From: Vibrio sp. 16
GTDB taxonomy: Bacteria; Pseudomonadota; Gammaproteobacteria; Enterobacterales; Vibrionaceae
Direction of reading: 5' to 3'
Assembly (NCBI RefSeq): GCF_963681195.1
Contig: NZ_OY808998.1
Coordinates: forward strand, 1,178,001 to 1,242,000
DNA length: 64,000 nt
The translations under genes and the position numbers were made by a program. Shown here piece after piece: positions 8,558 through 17,344 of this stretch. Within the stretch, counting starts at the first letter, position 1. Every line of letters begins with the position of its first letter. Below the pieces are notes generated by a model. It did not search any database and was not told where the DNA came from. It was given only the letters and a program-made list of their open reading frames with translations.

Positions 8558-10474
8558 TTAGTCGTCAAGATCGTCTGCGTACCCTTTTGGCGGTGGTGTC
8601 CAGCCTCGTTCGTCTGCTGCATGTTTGTCGGATCGATCTCGCGTCATTTCAAGTTTGATCTGCTCTTCAAGATGCATAAACAGTTTACGGTAATTATTGT
8701 CAAACCGCTCTCCGCTCGAATCTTCTTCCCAAGCTTGATACAAACTGTCTGACTTGCGATTTTCGACCCGCTGATAAGCCGCTTTTTGCTGCTCTACAAA
8801 GAATGGATGGTGCCCGAGGCCACGCATCGCATGCGCGCCCAGTTCTAATGCTGAGTGGTAAGTTTCTAGTTCGATCACATCAGCCCCCGCTTGGCGAAGA
8901 AGGTAGCCATGACCACGGTCAAAGGCACGTGCAAGGACTTTGACATGCGGGTAGGTGTGTTTGACGTACTTAGTGAGTTCAACGCTGCTTTCGCGATTAT
9001 CGATAGCGATGACCAACATCTCTGCTTCTTCAATCCCCGCCGTGTGAAGCATATCCGGTCGGGTGGCGTCGCCGAAATAGGCTTCAGTGTTGATTTGGCG
9101 AACGACGTCAATCTGGTCAGCCTGATGGTCAAGAACCACGGTTTTTATTCCATTAGACACAAGTAGTCGATTCACAATCTGACCGAAGCGACCAATTCCT
9201 GCAATGATCACGCTGCCATGTTCTTCTATCGTATCAGCGACCTGATCATTGGACTGATGCTGGTAGCGAGGAAGAATGACTTTATCAAAGAAGATGAATA
9301 AGCCTGGTGTTAAAAACATCGATAGGGCGACGACGAGAGAGAGTGTTTGCGCAAGCTCAACAGGAATCACGTGGTTTTGCACTGTGAAGCTCAGCAATAC
9401 GAAACCAAATTCACCAGCCTGGGCAAGGCTCAGTGTAAACAACCATCGATTGCTGCTCTTGATACGAAAAGCAAAGGCTAATACGAAAAGAATCAGCGCT
9501 TTGAGCAGCATGACCCCAAGCGTTAGACCAACGATAACGAAGAACTGGTTGAACAGGATGGCAAAGTTGATCCCCGCCCCGACGGTGATAAAAAATAGAC
9601 CGAGCAATAAGCCTTTAAATGGGTCGATGTTTGACTCCAGTTCATGGCGAAACTCACTGTTTGCCAATACGACACCAGCCAAAAACGCGCCTAATGCAGG
9701 AGATAGCCCAACCAAACTCATCAACGCGGCAATGCCAACGACCAACATCAACGCCGTGGCAGTGAAGATCTCACGTAGGCCAGAACTGGCGACAAATCGG
9801 AACAGTGGGCGGCTCAAGTAGTGCCCACCAACCACTAAGCCTGCTATCGAGACCACAATCACGATCGCGTAGGCCCAGCCAGGTAATCCGGCGACTAAGC
9901 TCAGTTCCTCATGGTGTGCCGCCGCCGCTGCAGCGCCAGACTGTGCTTTCTCGACCAATTCGGGCAAAGCAAGCAAGGGGATAAACGCCAGCATTGGGAT
10001 AACAGCGATGTCTTGAAACAGCAAAACCGAAAAGGCATTTTGGCCGCCTTCTGTTTTACTGAGCCCTTTTTCGTTAAAGGTTTGCAGTACGATCGCAGTT
10101 GATGAAAGCGCAAAAATAAGGCCGATTGCTAAGGCTATTGTCCACGGTTGATTAAAGTAGTGAGCTATCGCCATGATCAGAGCAGCAGTACCGACGACTT
10201 GCAGACCGCCAAGGCCCAGAAGTCGATTTCGCATTGACCAGAGCATTTTCGGTTCTAGCTCTAAACCGACCAGAAATAGCATCATGACAACGCCAAACTC
10301 GGCAAAGTGTTGAATGGTGGTGGTTTCTTCGCCAACCAAACCGATTATTGGGCCAATGACTACCCCGGCAATCAAATAGCCGAGTACCGAACCAAGGCCA
10401 AGTCGCTTTGCAATGGGGACAGCAATAACGGCCGCGACAAGGTAGATAAATGCTTGGAGAAAGTAACCTGTCAT
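8558..10474 (-). CDS. CPA2 K+/H+ antiporter, KefB/KefC type
   Basis: 638 residues. Residues 1 to ~390 form the membrane Na+/H+-exchanger domain with 12 or so helices (GSVLGYLIAGVVIGP, FAEFGVVMMLFLVGLELEP, LLFQDIAVIPML). A TrkA-N Rossmann domain starts near residue 414, with the nucleotide loop GIGRFG and the conserved YFGDATRPDML. A hydrophilic tail follows. The family releases K+ to acidify the cytoplasm during electrophile stress and is gated by glutathione adducts. Its start overlaps the stop of the oxidoreductase gene upstream by four bases, the kefFC/kefGB arrangement. KefB versus KefC cannot be decided by eye. Confidence 0.92.
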   Translation of the reverse strand: MTGYFLQAFIYLVAAVIAVPIAKRLGLGSVLGYLIAGVVIGPIIGLVGEETTTIQHFAEFGVVMMLFLVGLELEPKMLWSMRNRLLGLGGLQVVGTAALIMAIAHYFNQPWTIALAIGLIFALSSTAIVLQTFNEKGLSKTEGGQNAFSVLLFQDIAVIPMLAFIPLLALPELVEKAQSGAAAAAAHHEELSLVAGLPGWAYAIVIVVSIAGLVVGGHYLSRPLFRFVASSGLREIFTATALMLVVGIAALMSLVGLSPALGAFLAGVVLANSEFRHELESNIDPFKGLLLGLFFITVGAGINFAILFNQFFVIVGLTLGVMLLKALILFVLAFAFRIKSSNRWLFTLSLAQAGEFGFVLLSFTVQNHVIPVELAQTLSLVVALSMFLTPGLFIFFDKVILPRYQHQSNDQVADTIEEHGSVIIAGIGRFGQIVNRLLVSNGIKTVVLDHQADQIDVVRQINTEAYFGDATRPDMLHTAGIEEAEMLVIAIDNRESSVELTKYVKHTYPHVKVLARAFDRGHGYLLRQAGADVIELETYHSALELGAHAMRGLGHHPFFVEQQKAAYQRVENRKSDSLYQAWEEDSSGERFDNNYRKLFMHLEEQIKLEMTRDRSDKHAADERGWTPPPKGYADDLDD

Positions 10475-11091
10475 GCCTTGTCCTCAGTTTTGATACTCGC
10501 TAAACAATGAGTCAGTTTTTCTGCTTTTGCTGCCTGTTTGAAATTCAAGCGCCCATCCACAAGCGCTTGAAGGAGCGTTTTCCACTCTTCAACGTGCTGT
10601 TTAATTCGCCCTTCTTCTTTTGCTGTTCTTGCGCCAAACAGGGCAAAAGGCGCGAGGTATCTCATCCCCGTAAGTGATGCCATTTGCTCAAGCGGGTAGA
10701 GCAGTTTTCGAATTGTAAAATGGTTATAGCCATCACTTTGATAAGCGTCTTCTTTACCGCCAGCGGTGAGGGCGCAGAAAAACTTCTTGCCGTGGAGGGC
10801 ATTACCTTCGCTGCCGTACGCGAAACCGTACTCCAGCACAAGATCTTGCCATTCCTTCAAGATGGATGGCGTGGAATACCAATAAAGCGGAAATTGGAAA
10901 ATGATGATGTCGTGATCGCGCAACCGCTGTTGTTCGAGGTCTATATTGATGTTGTAAGTTGGGTACTCGTAATAGAGATCGACCGCGGTGACACCTTCGA
11001 TCGCCTTTGCCGCGCGGAACAAAGGTTGATTCACTTCTGAACGTCTCGGTGACGGATGAGCATAGAGAACAAGGACGTTGTTGGTTGGCAT
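10471..11091 (-). CDS. NAD(P)H-dependent oxidoreductase, Kef ancillary subunit (KefF/KefG type)
   Basis: 206 residues from the ATG at 11091; an in-frame TTG three codons upstream is less likely. Flavodoxin-like fold: LVLYAHPSPRRSEVNQPLF at the N-terminus, IIIFQFPLYWYSTPSILKEWQD in the middle, and ALTAGGKEDAY. These are the hallmarks of the NQO1-like FMN quinone reductases that bind and activate Kef channels. Translationally coupled to the antiporter through an ATGA overlap. Confidence 0.9.
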   Translation of the reverse strand: MPTNNVLVLYAHPSPRRSEVNQPLFRAAKAIEGVTAVDLYYEYPTYNINIDLEQQRLRDHDIIIFQFPLYWYSTPSILKEWQDLVLEYGFAYGSEGNALHGKKFFCALTAGGKEDAYQSDGYNHFTIRKLLYPLEQMASLTGMRYLAPFALFGARTAKEEGRIKQHVEEWKTLLQALVDGRLNFKQAAKAEKLTHCLASIKTEDKA

Positions 11092-11239
11092 AGCAAACAA
11101 AGACTCACGGTTTTATATAATGAGGTTATTGTTGCACAGAGATACCGTTTTAACCATTTGTAACCTTTACTAAATGACAGAAACAGTTTCAAAAATTCGT
11201 GGACAATCCATGTATGAGTTTGTCGGAGGGAGCCTCGTG

Positions 11240-11851
11240 CTAACGACTGCCGCGGCTGATGGCGTCAATGATGTCGTCGAGGTACTCAACCACTAACGAG
11301 GCGTGGTCTGCAAATTGCGCTCTTTGTCCATGAGTCACCAAGCATGAGGGCATATTGGCGTTATAAGCCGCTTGTAAATCATATAGGTAGTCGCCGACAT
11401 AGAGAATTTGATGCGCTCGGAGTGACCATTCTTTGGCAAGAGCGAGTAAGGAGTCTGGGGCGGGTTTTGGCGGATAGTGCTCGCGACTGATTATGCGCGA
11501 AATATCCAGTTGATTGTGAACGACTTTTTGTTTGGCAGCTTGTTCGCAGTTGCGAGTGATGATGGCGGTTTGCAATTGATTGGCGTTGATGAAGTCGAGC
11601 AGTTTCATGCAACCCGGCATCGGCGTTGAGTGCTGAGCATCGTCGAGTTCGTGTTGGAGAATCATTGCGTTAGCCTGCTCGGTTTCAACAGGGCAGTTGA
11701 GCGTGTCGACAAATGAGAGCAAATCACTGTCCAAAGGGCAGCCGATTTGCTCTCTTAACCATTTAAAGTCCATGTTTGAACTGACTAAGGTATTGTCTAG
11801 GTCGAATACAATTGCTTTGATGGAGGTAGTATCAAGTTGAATTGCGGGCAT
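11240..11851 (-). CDS. HAD-superfamily hydrolase, phosphoglycolate-phosphatase-like
   Basis: 203 residues with all HAD motifs. These are the nucleophile motif VFDLDNTLV (residues ~14-22), motif II TAIITRN, motif III lysine in PPKPAPD, and the acidic motif YVGDYLYDLQAA. The cap is a small helical insert as in subfamily IA. A soluble phosphatase of unknown substrate. It starts 27 bp after the glutaredoxin-like gene, with AAGGT before the ATG, so the two are probably co-transcribed. Confidence 0.85.
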   Translation of the reverse strand: MPAIQLDTTSIKAIVFDLDNTLVSSNMDFKWLREQIGCPLDSDLLSFVDTLNCPVETEQANAMILQHELDDAQHSTPMPGCMKLLDFINANQLQTAIITRNCEQAAKQKVVHNQLDISRIISREHYPPKPAPDSLLALAKEWSLRAHQILYVGDYLYDLQAAYNANMPSCLVTHGQRAQFADHASLVVEYLDDIIDAISRGSR

Positions 11852-11878
11852 AGACTGTACCTTATGTTTAAATGGGTA

Positions 11879-12238
11879 TTAGGCGAACTCTTTCTCCAGA
11901 TAAGTGACGATGTCTGAAGATTCGTACATCCACTCTACCTGACCATCTTTTTCAATGCGAAGACATGGCACTTTAATACGGCCGCCACCCGCTTCAAGAT
12001 CAGCGCGATGGGTGGGATCATTTTTAGCATCTCTGAGCTCAATATTCACTGACTGACGCTTCATTGCACGACGAACTTTCACACAAAATGGACACGCTTC
12101 AAATTGATACAGGGCCATGGATTGCGCTTTGGTATCGGCCTCTTTTTGCGCATCTGGTGAACGTTTGACTCCTCTTGGGGAGAAAACAAAGTTGAGCAAC
12201 AAAATAACGCGGCCCAAAAACCAACGAATAAATTTCAT
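11879..12238 (-). CDS. Membrane-anchored glutaredoxin-like protein
   Basis: 119 residues. Residues ~1-20 are hydrophobic with flanking positive charges (FIRWFLGRVILLLNFVF), likely one membrane anchor. Residues ~40-118 form a glutaredoxin / GST N-terminal fold with CPFC redox centre, the cis-proline motif KVPCLRIE, and the ESSDIVTYLEKEF end. First gene of a likely two-gene operon with the HAD hydrolase. Confidence 0.82.
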   Translation of the reverse strand: MKFIRWFLGRVILLLNFVFSPRGVKRSPDAQKEADTKAQSMALYQFEACPFCVKVRRAMKRQSVNIELRDAKNDPTHRADLEAGGGRIKVPCLRIEKDGQVEWMYESSDIVTYLEKEFA

Positions 12239-12349
12239 ACTATTCCCTTTAGTGTAGCTGGAGGTTGACTTAATAGTGGATGGGTTAGGTAGCCCGTCCC
12301 ATCCTTATGCGGCCTATTGTAACCAAGTTGTAATCAAGAGGATACTGGC

Positions 12350-13939
12350 TTAGTTGAGTTCTATTTGGTGTTTTTTGGTGACATTTATGCCTAAGCGTTT
12401 CGCTAAGCGAGTCAGGTTAGCTCGGTCGGTTTTAAGTTCCCGCGCTGCTTGAGCCCAGTTGAAATTGGCTTCGGTGAGGGCGGCCATGATGATGGTTCGT
12501 TGATAGGATTCCGTCGTTTCACGAAGCCCTTTCGACCAGTCAATATCATGAGTCAATGTGGCTGGAGCCGAGGACGCTTGGGCGGTTAACCCTGATACGG
12601 AATGCAGATCGCCAATATCTTCAAGAGTCACCGTGATAAGGTGGCCAATTCGCACTCTTGCCCGTGCTTTAAGCGCCGCACGATTAATAACGTGTTCGAG
12701 CTCTCGAACGTTTCCTGGCCAATTATACTTGGCCAGAGCCAGTCGAGCTTCTTTACCCAACTTGATTTGTACAATGCCAAGTTTACGTCTCGCTTGTTCT
12801 AAGAAGTACCCTGCTAGCAGAATTATATCCCCGTCGCGTTCGCGAAGCGGCGGAACCTGAATAGGGTAAACGCTCAATCTATGGTAGAGGTCAGAGCGAA
12901 AGCGGCCGTCAGCGACTTCCTTTTTGAGGTCACGGTTAGTGGCGGCAAGTACCCGCACGTCAATGGTTTCAACCTTGTCTTGACCAACAGGCTGAATTTC
13001 GTTGTTTTGCAGTGCTCGTAATATTTTGCTTTGCGCGGCAAGCGGGAGTTCACCAATTTCATCGAGAAAGAGCGTACCGCCGTTAGCCAGAGCAAATTTG
13101 CCCATACGGGATTTATCGGCTCCAGTAAACGCCCCTTTTACATGACCAAACAGCTCACTCTCGACCAAGTTTTCTGGAATCGCAGCACAGTTTACATAGA
13201 CCAAGGGTTGTTTTTTTCGTGCCGACAAGTGATGAAGGCTGCGGGCGACCAACTCTTTGCCTACGCCGGTTTCACCGTGAATCAGTATGTTGAAATTTGA
13301 TGGAGCCACCACCTCAATATCCGACTTGAGCAATTGCATCGAATCACTGGCGCCAATGATCTCTCCGCCATCTCGCTCCCATGCCTCCTCATTAAGTTCT
13401 TCAAAACGTTGTTGAGTCTGCTTCGCTTGCTGCTCTAATTGGCTAACGGTGAGTGCGACCTTAAGGCTTGATGCAGCAAGGGCAGAGAGAGCGTCTAAAC
13501 TACGAGTAGGAATCTGGTCAAATACATTCGGTGTCAGGCTATCTAGGGTGAGAATACCAATGAGCGTCTCCGCGTAAACCAGCGGCAGTCCCATGCAGGC
13601 ATGCATTGGCAGGTCGCCTTCATAATCCAGTAGTAGGTTGTCAAAAGGATCGGGAAGTTCGCAGTCGGCGTCAAAACGGATGGCACTTTTGGACTCACAG
13701 ATTTTTTTAAACCTTGGGTGCTCGTCTACTTTAAATCGACGTCCTAGTGTGTCTCGAGTCAGCCCCTGAATGGCTAAAGGAACGAGAGTATCACCTTGAA
13801 GTGAGAGTAGTGCGACGCAATCACATTGAATCGCCTTACGGATGGCATCGAGTAATTTGTTGAATCTATCGTGGTCATTGTCACCGGCAGCAAGGCTGAT
13901 GGTCATATCGATCAACGTGGAAACAGAGATATCTTGCAT
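12350..13939 (-). CDS. norR: NorR, nitric-oxide-responsive sigma54 activator
   Basis: 529 residues from the ATG at 13939 ([11 protein letters not shown]), which matches where NorR proteins begin; an upstream in-frame GTG at 13978 is less likely. Residues ~10-180 are the GAF domain that carries the NO-sensing iron. Residues ~200-430 are the AAA+ domain: Walker A GETGVGKE, sigma54-contact GAFTGA, Walker [12 protein letters not shown]. The C-terminus has a Fis-type helix-turn-helix ([24 protein letters not shown]). Divergent from hmp, with NorR sites and a sigma54 promoter between, so it activates hmp when NO is present. Confidence 0.95.
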   Translation of the reverse strand: MQDISVSTLIDMTISLAAGDNDHDRFNKLLDAIRKAIQCDCVALLSLQGDTLVPLAIQGLTRDTLGRRFKVDEHPRFKKICESKSAIRFDADCELPDPFDNLLLDYEGDLPMHACMGLPLVYAETLIGILTLDSLTPNVFDQIPTRSLDALSALAASSLKVALTVSQLEQQAKQTQQRFEELNEEAWERDGGEIIGASDSMQLLKSDIEVVAPSNFNILIHGETGVGKELVARSLHHLSARKKQPLVYVNCAAIPENLVESELFGHVKGAFTGADKSRMGKFALANGGTLFLDEIGELPLAAQSKILRALQNNEIQPVGQDKVETIDVRVLAATNRDLKKEVADGRFRSDLYHRLSVYPIQVPPLRERDGDIILLAGYFLEQARRKLGIVQIKLGKEARLALAKYNWPGNVRELEHVINRAALKARARVRIGHLITVTLEDIGDLHSVSGLTAQASSAPATLTHDIDWSKGLRETTESYQRTIIMAALTEANFNWAQAARELKTDRANLTRLAKRLGINVTKKHQIELN

Positions 13940-14010
13940 AATGATCCAAGTACTTGTTTTAAATAGGTTGTTTTGCACTCACTTAGTGTGAGTGATTAAT
14001 GCATTGTAGA

Positions 14011-14021
14011 GTCAAATAGAC
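14011..14021. promoter_or_regulatory. NorR-binding site (upstream)
   Basis: GTCAAATAGAC fits the NorR core GT-N7-AC. Its centre is 24 bp upstream of the stronger site at 14034, the helical phasing expected of tandem enhancer sites. Confidence 0.6.
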
Positions 14022-14033
14022 ATGAAATCAAAA

Positions 14034-14046
14034 GGTCATTTTGACC
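14034..14046. promoter_or_regulatory. NorR-binding site (perfect palindrome)
   Basis: GGTCATTTTGACC contains the ideal NorR half-sites GTCA-N3-TGAC with an extra symmetric base on each side. It lies 55 bp upstream of the sigma54 -24 element for hmp. Confidence 0.8.
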
Positions 14047-14100
14047 TAGATTCTCTTGTTTTATTACCATGAACCATAGCGCTATCGGTAAACAAGAAGT

Positions 14101-14116
14101 TGGCACCATTTGTGCT
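14101..14116 (+). promoter_or_regulatory. Sigma54 promoter of hmp
   Basis: TGGCACCATTTGTGCT has the invariant GG and GC dinucleotides exactly 10 bp apart, with the TGGCAC -24 box intact. The expected transcription start is near 14127, giving a leader of about 50 bases before the ATG at 14179. Confidence 0.85.
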
Positions 14117-14178
14117 CTAGGCTGGGTAGTAAAGTTGTAAACATAACGTATAAATAAAACCCCATTGAGGAGAACTTC

Positions 14179-15351
14179 ATGCTTAACAACCAGCATATTG
14201 ACATTGTAAAGAGCACTATTCCATTACTTGAAAGTGCCGGCCCTGCGCTTACGGCCCACTTTTATCAGCGTATGTTTGCGCATAATCCTGAGCTCAAAGA
14301 CATTTTCAATATGACGCACCAAAAAACAGGACGCCAAAGTGTCGCATTATTTGAGGCGGTAGCAGCGTATGCAAAGAACATTGAGAACCTTGCAGCTCTG
14401 ACATCTGCGGTAGAGCGCATTGCTCACAAACATACCAGTTTCAATATTCAAGCAGAGCATTACCACATTGTCGGTCACCATTTGATTGAGACCCTACGTG
14501 AACTTGCGCCAGACGCATTTACAGCAGAAGTGGAAGAAGCCTGGACAGCGGCTTATTTGTTTTTAGCGCAGATTTTCATTGATCGTGAAGGTGATTTGTA
14601 TCAGCAGCGCAGCCAAGCCAAAGGCGGTTGGGAGAACGCGCGCGAATTCAAAGTTACGCAAAAAATCCGCGAGTCTGAGTTTGTCACCAGCTTTGTCCTC
14701 GCTCCCGTTGATGGTGGCGCAGTACTTGATTATCAACCCGGGCAATACTTAGGTATTGAGGTGAAGCCAACAGGTTCAGAACATGTTGAGATCAGGCAGT
14801 ACTCGTTATCGCACAAACCAAATGGCAAAGACTATCGTATCTCTGTTAAGCGCGAAGTGGGTGAGCACAAGGGCTTGGTGTCGAATCACATGCATGATGC
14901 TGTCAAAGTGGGTGATGTGGTTCGCTTATACGCACCAGCAGGCGACTTTTACTATCAAGAAAAGAACGTGCCTGTAGTGTTAATTTCTGCGGGTGTTGGG
15001 GCGACGCCAATGCAGTCTATGCTTCATAGTCTCGCGGATGCGGGTAAGCAAGATGTGAGCTACTTGTACGCGTGTAATGGGCCGGAGCAGCACACGTTCA
15101 AGCAAGAAACGGCACAATTAATTGAGCAGCAAGGGTGGAAGCAGTTTGCGTGGTATCTAAACGCAGAAGCGGATTTCTCTGGCCAAATGGATCTTTGTCT
15201 TGTGAGTGAAGTTTTGCCTATGACTGAGGCGGATTTTTATATTTGTGGTCCGGTGCTGTTTATGGAGAACATTGTTAAGCAGCTTGCATCACTTGGCGTA
15301 TCACGCGATCGCATTCATTACGAGGTGTTTGGCCCACACACTTACCTGTAA
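14179..15351 (+). CDS. hmp: Flavohemoprotein, nitric oxide dioxygenase
   Basis: 390 residues. The globin domain (~1-140) has the proximal haem histidine at residue 85 (AHKHTSF). The FAD-binding domain carries RQYSLS, and the NAD-binding domain has SAGVGATPM and YICGPVLFMENI. The length and order match Hmp, which converts NO and O2 to nitrate in the cytoplasm. A GAGGAG ribosome site precedes the ATG. Controlled by divergent norR through the NorR sites and sigma54 promoter between them. Confidence 0.97.
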   Translation: MLNNQHIDIVKSTIPLLESAGPALTAHFYQRMFAHNPELKDIFNMTHQKTGRQSVALFEAVAAYAKNIENLAALTSAVERIAHKHTSFNIQAEHYHIVGHHLIETLRELAPDAFTAEVEEAWTAAYLFLAQIFIDREGDLYQQRSQAKGGWENAREFKVTQKIRESEFVTSFVLAPVDGGAVLDYQPGQYLGIEVKPTGSEHVEIRQYSLSHKPNGKDYRISVKREVGEHKGLVSNHMHDAVKVGDVVRLYAPAGDFYYQEKNVPVVLISAGVGATPMQSMLHSLADAGKQDVSYLYACNGPEQHTFKQETAQLIEQQGWKQFAWYLNAEADFSGQMDLCLVSEVLPMTEADFYICGPVLFMENIVKQLASLGVSRDRIHYEVFGPHTYL

Positions 15352-15374
15352 ATGGGGTGCGCATTTTATTGCAA

Positions 15375-15400
15375 AAGGCCTTCAATCGAAGGCCTTAATT
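15375..15400. terminator. Bidirectional intrinsic terminator
   Basis: AAGGCCTTC-AATC-GAAGGCCTT is a perfect 9-bp stem. It has TTTTGC on the minus-strand side and AATTTAT on the plus side, between hmp and the convergent hypothetical gene. Confidence 0.7.
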
Positions 15401-15945
15401 TATGGTTTTGGACTAAACAGCTTAGTAATCAACGACCAGAACCAATGTCGTTTTTGAACGAGTGGCGAGTGTTGATCGCCCAAATAAAAGCTTTCGAGAA
15501 ACTCTGTGCGCAGGTCTTGGCTATCTCTGGGCGTAACCGCTGTGATAGTGAGCGCTGTTTGCTCGGCATGATCATTGGCCAGACTAAAGTCCATCTTTAA
15601 GTAACCCTGCAGGTATATCCACATGTGGGTGACAAACTCGAGTTGCAGCAAGCTTTGGTTGTTAAACTTTTTGGCTTCCTCATCCCCTAAATGGCTAGAC
15701 ATGGTTTGCTGCATCGCTTGAATCGCCTGCTTGTGATTTTCGATGGTTGCTTGAGCCTCGATATGCGCTTTGGTCAAAATACCCAACAGGTGATGAGTAA
15801 AATCAACATCGGGCTTTTTCTTACTCACTTGCACAAATAAGCGTTCATGCTGTTCACAAAACAGCTGCCACTGCCGTTCTTGCTGCGGTGTTTTTAACAG
15901 GACGTCAGCGTTAATCTCTTGCAGCGACTTCTCAAGCTCACTCAT
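15400..15945 (-). CDS. Hypothetical protein, 181 residues
   Basis: A helical, mostly hydrophilic protein with no signal peptide and no motif I recognise. It is rich in Gln and Glu in the first 100 residues, with aromatic clusters (FVTHMWIYLQGYL; RHWFWSLITKLF) toward the end. The final hydrophobic segment could touch the membrane. Its start overlaps the end of yaeQ by 8 bases, so it is the second gene of a yaeQ operon. Confidence 0.7.
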   Translation of the reverse strand: MSELEKSLQEINADVLLKTPQQERQWQLFCEQHERLFVQVSKKKPDVDFTHHLLGILTKAHIEAQATIENHKQAIQAMQQTMSSHLGDEEAKKFNNQSLLQLEFVTHMWIYLQGYLKMDFSLANDHAEQTALTITAVTPRDSQDLRTEFLESFYLGDQHSPLVQKRHWFWSLITKLFSPKP

Positions 15946-16477
15946 TGCTGTAGAGGGTCTCTAACTGTACTTCAAAAGAGCCTTGAGGGACGTCGACAAA
16001 CAGACTATCGCCGGTAATCATCACCGAGATATCCATGCCTCGCTCGACAACTTCTGATAACGCTTCGATTGCATCCCAGTTAAAGCGGTAAAAGCTCGCG
16101 TTGTATTGATGCGCTTTGTTTTTGGTTTGTTCCCACCAGACATCAGATTTGCTGTTGAAGCTAAACACATCCACACGAGGTGATAATCGCGTCGCTTTTT
16201 TGATTCGATCTAATGAAGGCTCGCCAATTTCAACCCAGTACTGAATCTGATCATCAAGTGATTTTACCCATAGGTCCGGCTCTTCAATGGTGGACAAGCC
16301 TTTGGTAAAGACCAAGTCCGGTTGGTACTTGGCACAAAAGGCAAGGACACGAGCCATCATTCTCGGGATGGTTTCAGATGGGTGTTGCGCGATCGTCAGT
16401 TGCGCTGAATCGTACACATCTCTATTCGTGTCAGAGAGCGAAAGACGGAATTTATAGATAGTGGGTTTGAGTGCCAT
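15938..16477 (-). CDS. yaeQ: YaeQ-family protein
   Basis: 179 residues, the normal YaeQ length. Recognisable stretches are ALKPTIYKFRLSLSDTNRDVYD, EPDLWVKSLDDQIQYWVEIGEPS and FYRFNWDAIEAL. The family has a restriction-endonuclease-like fold, but its cellular role is not settled. It overlaps the following hypothetical gene by 8 bases. The cold-shock gene upstream is closed by a terminator, so yaeQ likely has its own promoter. Confidence 0.9.
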   Translation of the reverse strand: MALKPTIYKFRLSLSDTNRDVYDSAQLTIAQHPSETIPRMMARVLAFCAKYQPDLVFTKGLSTIEEPDLWVKSLDDQIQYWVEIGEPSLDRIKKATRLSPRVDVFSFNSKSDVWWEQTKNKAHQYNASFYRFNWDAIEALSEVVERGMDISVMITGDSLFVDVPQGSFEVQLETLYSNE

Positions 16478-16485
16478 AGTAATAC

Positions 16486-16520
16486 TTAAAAAAATAGCCA
16501 GCGATAGTGCTGGCTATTGT
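16486..16520 (-). terminator. Intrinsic terminator of the cold-shock gene
   Basis: Minus-strand stem AATAGCCAGC-ACTATC-GCTGGCTATT is followed by a run of seven T, 21 bp after the stop codon. Confidence 0.9.
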
Positions 16521-16539
16521 ATGCTGTAAGTGGTTGTGA

Positions 16540-16749
16540 TTAAACCGCTTTGATGTTTTCTGCTTGAGGGCCTTTTTGACCTTGAGTAATTACGAACTCA
16601 ACTTTTTGACCTTCAGCAAGAGTGCGGAAACCGTCACCTGTGATTGCTGAGAAGTGAGCGAAAACGTCTGGACCATTTTCTTGCTTAATAAAACCAAAAC
16701 CCTTTGTTTCGTTAAACCATTTAACTGTACCAGTTACAGTGTTAGACAT
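16540..16749 (-). CDS. CspA-family cold-shock protein
   Basis: 69 residues from ATG 16749, preceded by AAGGATA. The single OB-fold domain has both RNA-binding motifs: KGFGFI (RNP1) and VFAHFSAI (RNP2). The opening [16 protein letters not shown] is diagnostic. Members act as RNA chaperones after cold shock or in growth. A leader of about 140 bases separates the promoter from the ATG, as in cold-inducible csp genes. Confidence 0.95.
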   Translation of the reverse strand: MSNTVTGTVKWFNETKGFGFIKQENGPDVFAHFSAITGDGFRTLAEGQKVEFVITQGQKGPQAENIKAV

Positions 16750-16897
16750 AGTGTATATCCTTGATAAATCTTGCAAAAGCCATGACGGCACCGATAGCGT
16801 GGAAAAGGAGATTGCTATTGAGCACGACGTTACGGCGGACAGTCATAAATCCAACGAAACGGCGGGGTAAACAAGAACCGTTTTCTAGCTGAAATCC

Positions 16898-16925
16898 AGT
16901 GTAGGCTGAAGTGCAACTAAGTCAA
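16898..16925 (-). promoter_or_regulatory. Promoter of the cold-shock gene with long 5' leader
   Basis: On the minus strand TTGACT and TACACT are 16 bp apart. Start of transcription near 16891 would give a leader of about 142 bases, the size of the temperature-responsive leaders of cspA-type messages. Confidence 0.65.
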
Positions 16926-17100
16926 TAAGATTTCGGGGCAAATCTCAGTTGTCACAAGCTTTTTCATTCAAAGTTTGCGCTAGGTAAAAGATTTAAATTT
17001 ATACAGTTTTGATTATTATTGGTGTAACATTCGTCTGCTTTGGTTGCTGAGTAAATTCTCTTTAGTGACCAATGAAAATCCAAAATCAAAGGAGCTAGAT

Positions 17101-17313
17101 ATGGCTAAAAATAAACCTCAGAAGATGAGGAAAGAGCGCTCGTTGCAACACGAATTAGAAGTGGGACGCGGCGAAATCAAAGATAACGCTTTGAAAGCGG
17201 TTGTTACCAGTGAATTGTTTAAAGTGAGAGTGGAAAAAGCGAAAAAAGGCAAAGGCAGTTTCAGCCGCAAAATGAAACACAGAGGGAAAGAGCCCTACTC
17301 AAAAGCTGCCTAA
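17101..17313 (+). CDS. arfA: ArfA, alternative ribosome-rescue factor
   Basis: 70 residues from ATG 17101, preceded by AAAGGAG. The ArfA signature is clear: [12 protein letters not shown] (compare GQIKDNAIEALL of E. coli), then [28 protein letters not shown]. ArfA recruits RF2 to ribosomes stalled on messages without a stop codon. An intrinsic terminator hairpin starts before the stop codon, so some transcripts may lack the stop. This is the self-regulating arrangement known for arfA. The N-terminal ~22 residues ([22 protein letters not shown]) extend beyond the E. coli start. Confidence 0.88.
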   Translation: MAKNKPQKMRKERSLQHELEVGRGEIKDNALKAVVTSELFKVRVEKAKKGKGSFSRKMKHRGKEPYSKAA

Positions 17314-17338
17314 CAGCGTCTTTCGAATAGGGCTTTTT
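17288..17338 (+). terminator. Terminator hairpin overlapping the end of arfA
   Basis: The outer stem is AGCCCTA (17291-17297) with TAGGGCT (17328-17334), followed by TTTTT. An inner stem is GCTG (17305-17308) with CAGC (17314-17317). The arfA stop TAA (17311-17313) lies in the apical loop, so the 5' arm and loop are coding sequence. RNase III cutting or early termination here would leave a non-stop message. Confidence 0.8.
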
Positions 17339-17344
17339 ACATAG

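Noticed and set aside
9276..9821. 181-codon plus-strand frame inside the Kef antiporter gene
   Set aside because: Antisense to conserved transport helices; its Thr/Asn/Ser-rich product has no family features.
12278..12304. GGATGGG..CCCATCC stem after norR's downstream neighbour
   Set aside because: The loop is 13 bases and there is no T-tract on either strand, so I do not call it a terminator.
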